A DNA stretch of 11,004 nucleotides from UBA2160 sp964588665 (lineage in GTDB: Bacteria > Chloroflexota > Dehalococcoidia > Lucifugimonadales > UBA1123): NCBI GenBank assembly GCA_964588665.1, contig CAZPQQ010000097.1, positions 1-11,004 on the forward strand, read 5' to 3'. The translations under genes were made by a program, and so were the position numbers. Positions 7,233 through 11,004 of the stretch are shown one piece after another (the stretch's first letter is position 1; the number at the start of each line of letters is the position of its first letter). The notes beneath the pieces were generated by a model, which was not told where the DNA came from, made no database searches, and worked only from the letters and a program-made list of their open reading frames with translations.

Positions 7233-7706
7233 ATGAACCTGCTACGGGAATATCGCGTGTTGGCACGACAAGAACGCGGCGTCACCGGACTCGAGACTGC
7301 GATCATCATGACCGCGTTCGTGGTCGTGGCGTCCGTGTTTGCGTTCACCGCGCTGTCATCGGGCATCTTTGCCGCCGAGCGCGGTAAAGAGACGATACAC
7401 GCCAGCTTGAAGGGTGCACGAAGCTCGCTCGAGATCAAGGGATCGGTCGTGGCAACTGGAATCGCGAACCAGACCTTGTCCCTGGCGAACGCAGCGTGGA
7501 CGGGCTCGTCCAACGTGACTTCGACGGCCGACCTCGTCGACAAGAAAGAAGGGACCGCAAGCGCGGACCTGCTGATCGCGTCGGCGTTCACTACTGGACT
7601 CGTAGCCTACGAGGACCTTTCGGCGACGGTCGACTTGAGCAGCGCTCGACCTTGGGCAGCGGTGGCGAAAGGGTTTCCATTCGGCGCCGTGAACTGGACC
7701 GCGTAG
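7233..7706 (+). pseudogene. Archaellin/type IV pilin-like protein, probably C-terminally truncated
   Basis: 157 aa beginning with a class III (prepilin/prearchaellin) signal peptide: MNLLREYRVLARQERG, cleavage expected after Gly16. The mature N-terminus is VTGLETAIIMTAFVVVASVF with Glu at +5, a continuous hydrophobic helix to about residue 48. It continues AAERGKETIHASLKGARSSL, which is characteristic of archaeal-type flagellins and their bacterial relatives. Such proteins are cut by a membrane peptidase and assembled into an archaellum or pilus. GGAG lies six bases before the ATG at 7233; the TTG at 7227 overlaps this site. Relatives usually have a longer beta-rich C-terminal domain. Here homology-like sequence fades near residue 137 (VDLSSA), and the last 100 bp overlap a lipase fragment on the other strand. 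I therefore think the C-terminus was replaced at a join. A short but functional pilin is possible. No assembly ATPase, platform or peptidase gene lies in the window. Confidence 0.68.
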
Positions 7707-7954
7707 TTCTCGACCGGCGTCCCTTGCGGGTTGCCTGAGCCTTCGGTTATGTCGCGAAGGGCGTTCCAATACGGCCCGGTGGTGTGCCCCCATGACGCGC
7801 CGTCGTCGTTGAACCCGTGGACGTAGATCAGTGGGAGTTGTTCGCGCCCATCTGGCGGGACGAGCGTCTCCTCCATCACGGCGATCGGCGAACCGCCATG
7901 GAGCAAGGCGAGCCCCATCACCGCTGCGATTATGATGTGCCGTCTAGTCCGCAT
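7607..7954 (-). pseudogene. N-terminal fragment of a secreted lipase-like alpha/beta hydrolase
   Basis: 115 aa. It has an N-terminal signal peptide (RTRRHIIIAAVMGLALLHGG, ending near residue 25) and then the first strand and oxyanion loop of a lipase fold: LPLIYVHGFNDDGASW (40-55). PYWNALRDI and VENYAVQF follow. The frame then ends without the GxSxG nucleophile, the acid or the His, so it is only about a third of a normal enzyme and cannot be active. The ATG at 7954 has GGAAGAGG about ten bases upstream. An upstream ATG at 7978 is less likely because it would put charged residues before the leader. The lost 3' part coincides with the truncated end of the archaellin gene, so both genes seem cut by the same rearrangement. 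A 39-bp palindrome lies 28 bp upstream. Confidence 0.65.
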
Positions 7955-7982
7955 GCGCGCGTGACCTCTTCCATCCAACTCA

Positions 7983-8021
7983 GTAAATCTGCACGTTTGG
8001 CTGCCAAACGTGCAGATTTAC
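7983..8021. repeat. Perfect 39-bp inverted repeat (19-bp arms, single central base)
   Basis: The left arm GTAAATCTGCACGTTTGGC (7983-8001) is repeated exactly as its reverse complement at 8003-8021, around one T at 8002. Neither side is followed by a T-run, so a standard intrinsic terminator is unlikely although the stem is strong. It lies between the stop of the tandem CoA-transferase (8155) and the lipase fragment start (7954), both on the minus strand. It could be an operator, a transcription-ending or mRNA-protecting hairpin, or the core of a small palindromic mobile repeat. Confidence 0.9.
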
Positions 8022-8154
8022 AGCGGGAAACATGTTAGCACACCGGTTGCGGTCGCGCACATACTTGGACTATCCGGTGGCTATCCCGCTTCTGGGATTG
8101 AGGCGCTGCTCTTGGTGAGGCGCCGCGTATCGAAAAGCCCCGGAAACCGGTCCG

Positions 8155-10560
8155 CTAGCCGATAGCCCCCGCGGCCTTCATCGCGTCTACCTCGGCAGCG
8201 CTGTTCCCCAACAGGTCTGAATACACGTGGGAGTTGTGCTGGCCCAGACCTGGGATGCCGCTCTCGATCGATCCCGGCGTGCGGGACAGATTCACGGTGA
8301 TGCCCGTGTGCTCTATGGCGCCCCATCCGTTGTGTTCGACCGGCGCGATGAATCCCCTGGAGCGCATATGCATGTCGTGGAAGAGCTGCTCGCCCGACTG
8401 GACCACGCCCGCGGGCACGCCGGCGTCCTGCAGACGCCACATCACCTGGTACGGCGTGATTTGCGCGGTCCACTGACCAATGATCTCGTCGAGCTCCTCC
8501 TGATGGTCGAGCCTCGCCTCCATCGTCGCGAATCTCGGGTCGGTCGCAAGTTCGTCCGCCCCGATCGTTTGGCACAAAGCTTGCCAATGCTCCTCGGTCA
8601 GGCACGTGATCGCGCACCACTGGTCGTCGCCTCTGCATGGGTAGCATCCGTGCGGGGCGAAGTTGGGCGAGCGGTTGCCGGTTGCCTCAGCAGACCTGCC
8701 GTTCACCAGGTAATCGAGCTGCGTCACACCCATAGTGGCGGCCAGAGTCTCGGACTGAGGCACCTCGATGTACTGTCCCTGGCCGGACTGGGCGCGATGC
8801 TCGAGCGCCGACATGATCGCGAACGCGGTCGTGCCCGCCGACACGAAATCCGAGTAGTGGACGTTGGGCCTGGTGTCCAGCGGCGAGTCGGGAAAGCCCC
8901 AGAGCAGCGACAACCCTGCGTATGCCATCAAACTTTGGCCATAAGCGACGAAGCTCGAGTACGGACCGGTGGCCCCGTAGCCCGGCATGCTGACCTGCAC
9001 GATGTCCGGCTTGATCTTTCGGAGATCGTCGTATCCTAGTCCCCTGCGATCCAGCACTCCAGCCGCGAAGTTGTCGATGACGACGTCGCTGACCGCCACG
9101 AGCTCTCGCACCAATTTGGCGCCGTCCGGCTGTCGGAAGTTTACGGTGATGCCCAGCTTGCTGCGGTTGATGTCGGGGAACATCGGACTGGAGCCGGGAG
9201 CGATGCGTCCGCCGTCGAGGTACTCCTCAGTTTCGACTTTCAGGACCTCGGCCCCCAGATCGGCCAGGTATCGTGTGGCGTAGGGCCCAGCCCAAACCCT
9301 GGTGAAGTCCAGTATGCGGACCCCTTTCAGCGGCTTTGCTCCGTCTTTGTTTGGTCGAGACAAGCTCCCCGGTTGACGGTTCGCGGTTGCTCGGTCGACC
9401 GCCTCAGCCAGCACCTGCTGTGTATGCTCTCCCGCGAGCGGCGCGGCGTGCTTGATCTGCCAGGGAGTGCGAGCAAATCGGTACGGGGCGCCGGGATAGG
9501 CGTGCTCGCCGATGCGCGGATGGTTTGCGTTTACGTAGAAGTCTCGGGCGCGGATATGAGGGTCGTTGGCGAAGCCCTCGATTGTGCTCATCGGACTCAC
9601 CGCCAGGTGGCGCTTCTGGCCCTCGCGCACGAAATCCGCCACGGTGAAGTCCGCTACGAACTCGGCGACGAACTGGTCGATGATGTCGGGATTGGAGCGC
9701 CGGAAGGTGTAGTCCTGCCACATCGGATCGCGAAGGGCGTCGATATCCATCCAGTCGATCATCACCTGCCAGTGATGGGGGAAGAATATCGACAAACTGG
9801 CGCGCCCGTCGAGGCACTCGTAGTAGTTGTTGGGCGCCAACGTGGACGTCGCGCCCGTCCGACGGATAATCTCGCGGGTCATGGAGTATTGCGGGACCGG
9901 GAAGAGCAGGTGGGCGACCACGTCTTGCATGGACACGTCGACATGCTGGCCCAATCCGGTGACATGGCGCTCCCGAAGCGCCGTCAGCGCGCCGTACGCG
10001 GCGTGGAGCGAGGCCAACTGCGACGCCTGATCGCACGGTGTCATGCACGGCGGCTTGTTGTCGTCGCCCTGAATGTACATCACACCACCCATCGCTTGGG
10101 CCACTAGCTCTGAGCCGGCGAAACCAGAGTACGGGCCCGACTGGCCGAACGGGGTCACGGAGACGACGACGATGGACGGGTTCAAGTTGGTGAGATCGTC
10201 GTAGCCCAACCCGAGTCCGTCCAGGCGGCCCGGCGCAAAAGTCTCGATCACCAAGTCGGCCGAGGAGGCCAACCGTCGCAGGGTCTCTCGGCCGGATTCG
10301 GCGTCGAGGTCAACTACTGCGCTACGCTTGTTCGAGTTGTAGTTCAGAAAGACCAGTGAGGCTTCGTCGTCGGGGACGTCACCCGCGAACGGCGCCATTC
10401 GGCGGACGGGGTCGCCGCCGGGCGGCTCGATCTTGATGACGTCGGCGCCCAGGTCGGCGAACAGCTTGCCGACGTACTGTCCTTCACGTCCGGCCAGGTC
10501 CAATACCCGAAGATGGCCGAGGGCATGAACTGGTTCGTCGTTGCGGCTTCCTGAGGACAT
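8155..10560 (-). CDS. Tandem two-domain CaiB/BaiF CoA-transferase
   Basis: 801 aa, twice the usual size, made of two complete class III CoA-transferase domains (about 15-395 and 408-801) joined by a short linker (NRQPGSLSRPNKDGAKP). Domain 1 has GHLRVLDLAGREGQYVGKLF, ADVIKIEPPGGDP, and a candidate catalytic Asp177 in TPCDQASQL followed by TGLGQHVDVSMQD. Domain 2 has VRILDFTRVWAGPYATRYL, GAEVLKVE, Asp571 in NVHYSDFVSAG, and SGQGQYIEVPQSE. Both Asp residues line up with the catalytic one of formyl-CoA transferase. Single-domain relatives form interlocked dimers, so the fusion may pack as an internal dimer. The DMSP-cleaving enzyme DddD has a similar double architecture, but nothing here shows that substrate. 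The ATG at 10560 has GGGGAGGG just upstream. A longer frame to 10629 would run through the promoter and is rejected. Confidence 0.93.
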   Translation of the reverse strand: MSSGSRNDEPVHALGHLRVLDLAGREGQYVGKLFADLGADVIKIEPPGGDPVRRMAPFAGDVPDDEASLVFLNYNSNKRSAVVDLDAESGRETLRRLASSADLVIETFAPGRLDGLGLGYDDLTNLNPSIVVVSVTPFGQSGPYSGFAGSELVAQAMGGVMYIQGDDNKPPCMTPCDQASQLASLHAAYGALTALRERHVTGLGQHVDVSMQDVVAHLLFPVPQYSMTREIIRRTGATSTLAPNNYYECLDGRASLSIFFPHHWQVMIDWMDIDALRDPMWQDYTFRRSNPDIIDQFVAEFVADFTVADFVREGQKRHLAVSPMSTIEGFANDPHIRARDFYVNANHPRIGEHAYPGAPYRFARTPWQIKHAAPLAGEHTQQVLAEAVDRATANRQPGSLSRPNKDGAKPLKGVRILDFTRVWAGPYATRYLADLGAEVLKVETEEYLDGGRIAPGSSPMFPDINRSKLGITVNFRQPDGAKLVRELVAVSDVVIDNFAAGVLDRRGLGYDDLRKIKPDIVQVSMPGYGATGPYSSFVAYGQSLMAYAGLSLLWGFPDSPLDTRPNVHYSDFVSAGTTAFAIMSALEHRAQSGQGQYIEVPQSETLAATMGVTQLDYLVNGRSAEATGNRSPNFAPHGCYPCRGDDQWCAITCLTEEHWQALCQTIGADELATDPRFATMEARLDHQEELDEIIGQWTAQITPYQVMWRLQDAGVPAGVVQSGEQLFHDMHMRSRGFIAPVEHNGWGAIEHTGITVNLSRTPGSIESGIPGLGQHNSHVYSDLLGNSAAEVDAMKAAGAIG

Positions 10561-10597
10561 TCGCGACCCTCCCCTCGTGCAGCGTGAGAGTGTCGCG

Positions 10598-10626
10598 AGT
10601 GTACCAACGGCTGCAACGGGCGTCAA
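10598..10626 (-). promoter_or_regulatory. Sigma-70-like promoter for the tandem CoA-transferase
   Basis: On the minus strand TTGACG (10626-10621) and TACACT (10603-10598) are 17 bp apart, both near consensus. The expected transcript start near 10591 leaves about 30 nt of leader containing the strong GGGGAGGG ribosome binding site. This supports the ATG at 10560 as the true start and separate transcription from the upstream kinase gene. Confidence 0.65.
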
Positions 10627-10818
10627 CAAGCGGGAGCGCGACTAGACCGTGGGTGTTTTGCTTGGAAGTACCGCGATGAACAGCCCCGTACGCATCTCCA
10701 AGTCCAGGAGATCAGCTGAGTCGACGCGGCTTGCCAACGACGCACAGACGGGAAGCGAATAGGCGCCTGCCAGCCTGTTATGCGCCTGGCGGCGGTTCGA
10801 CCAGCTACGGGTTTTGGT

Positions 10819-11004
10819 TCAGGGCGTCGACTGGGCGGTGTCTGGGTTCAGGCCCCATTGTGCGGCTTCAGAGGCTGCGGTGTCGCCCGCTGCCGCTGCG
10901 GACAAGGGCAGCTTTACCCAAGCCGTGGTGCCCTCGCCTTGCGTGCTGTCGAGGCCAATCTCGCCGCCTTGGTCGGCCAGAATCTTGTGGCATATGAACA
11001 AACC
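10819..11004 (-). CDS. Sensor histidine kinase, C-terminal end (partial)
   Basis: The final 61 codons of a gene that enters from beyond the right edge. GLFICHKILADQGGEIGLDS, followed by GEGTTAWVKLPL, is the G2-box and last strands of the HATPase_c ATP-binding domain of two-component sensor kinases: GLxIC at the lid, GGxI, then GxGT and LPL. After this the protein has a 27-residue low-complexity tail (SAAAAGDTAASEAAQ...). The TTG inside the frame near 11001 is not the start; the first codon in the window is already coding (Gly). The ligand, His box and partner response regulator are outside the window. It is transcribed toward the tandem CoA-transferase, which has its own promoter. Confidence 0.85.
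   Translation of the reverse strand, partial: GLFICHKILADQGGEIGLDSTQGEGTTAWVKLPLSAAAAGDTAASEAAQWGLNPDTAQSTP

Noticed and set aside
8155..10560. Assignment of the tandem CoA-transferase as DMSP lyase DddD.
   Set aside because: Only the double-domain layout agrees. No specific substrate residues or neighbouring ddd genes can be seen.
10731..10997. Plus-strand open frame opposite the histidine kinase end.
   Set aside because: It is the shadow of the kinase frame, which has clear HATPase motifs.

Overview
This is bacterial DNA of moderately high GC. It holds six protein genes that look usable or nearly so, and several truncated or decayed ones. The content suggests Chloroflexota, perhaps a Dehalococcoidia/SAR202-like lineage. 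The grounds are two full-length class III (CaiB/BaiF) CoA-transferases plus the tail of a third, one of them a tandem fusion, together with an archaellin-type pilin leader and an MMPL exporter. No rRNA or other taxonomic marker is present, so the lineage is an inference.

Layout, left to right. Positions 1-101 look like the end of an insertion sequence. It cuts the 3' end of an MMPL transporter gene (minus strand, 97-1890), and the IS terminus appears to supply the stop codon. A non-coding stretch (1891-2290) separates this from a divergent SirB1-family gene (plus, to 3220). Just after SirB1 lies one degenerate copy of a repeat (about 3225-3299). Next, on the plus strand, come a CaiB/BaiF CoA-transferase (3433-4704, with a plausible promoter at 3340-3368) and an alpha/beta hydrolase (4808-5695). 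A small HAD phosphatase-like gene (5713-6066, minus, TTG start) converges on the hydrolase.

Positions 6148-8021 are a scar-rich zone. It holds a four-copy repeat array of 90-bp (30-codon) units in the plus frame (6178-6499), a 31-codon tail of a third CoA-transferase fused out of frame to the array (6501-6596), and about 640 bp without a recognisable gene. After these come an archaellin-like gene apparently cut at its C-terminal end (7233-7706) and the N-terminal part of a secreted lipase-like hydrolase on the opposite strand (7607-7954). The zone closes with a perfect 39-bp palindrome (7983-8021).

The right part is a large tandem CoA-transferase (8155-10560, minus) with a good promoter and ribosome binding site, then the last 61 codons of a sensor histidine kinase (10819-11004, minus, running off the window).

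The transferases and the alpha/beta hydrolase would fit degradation of organic acids or xenobiotics through CoA thioesters, but no substrate can be read from the sequence. The most unusual signals are the dispersed repeat that occurs both after SirB1 and in the array, the truncated archaellin in a bacterial context, and the long perfect palindrome. I see no complete new defence or mobile system.
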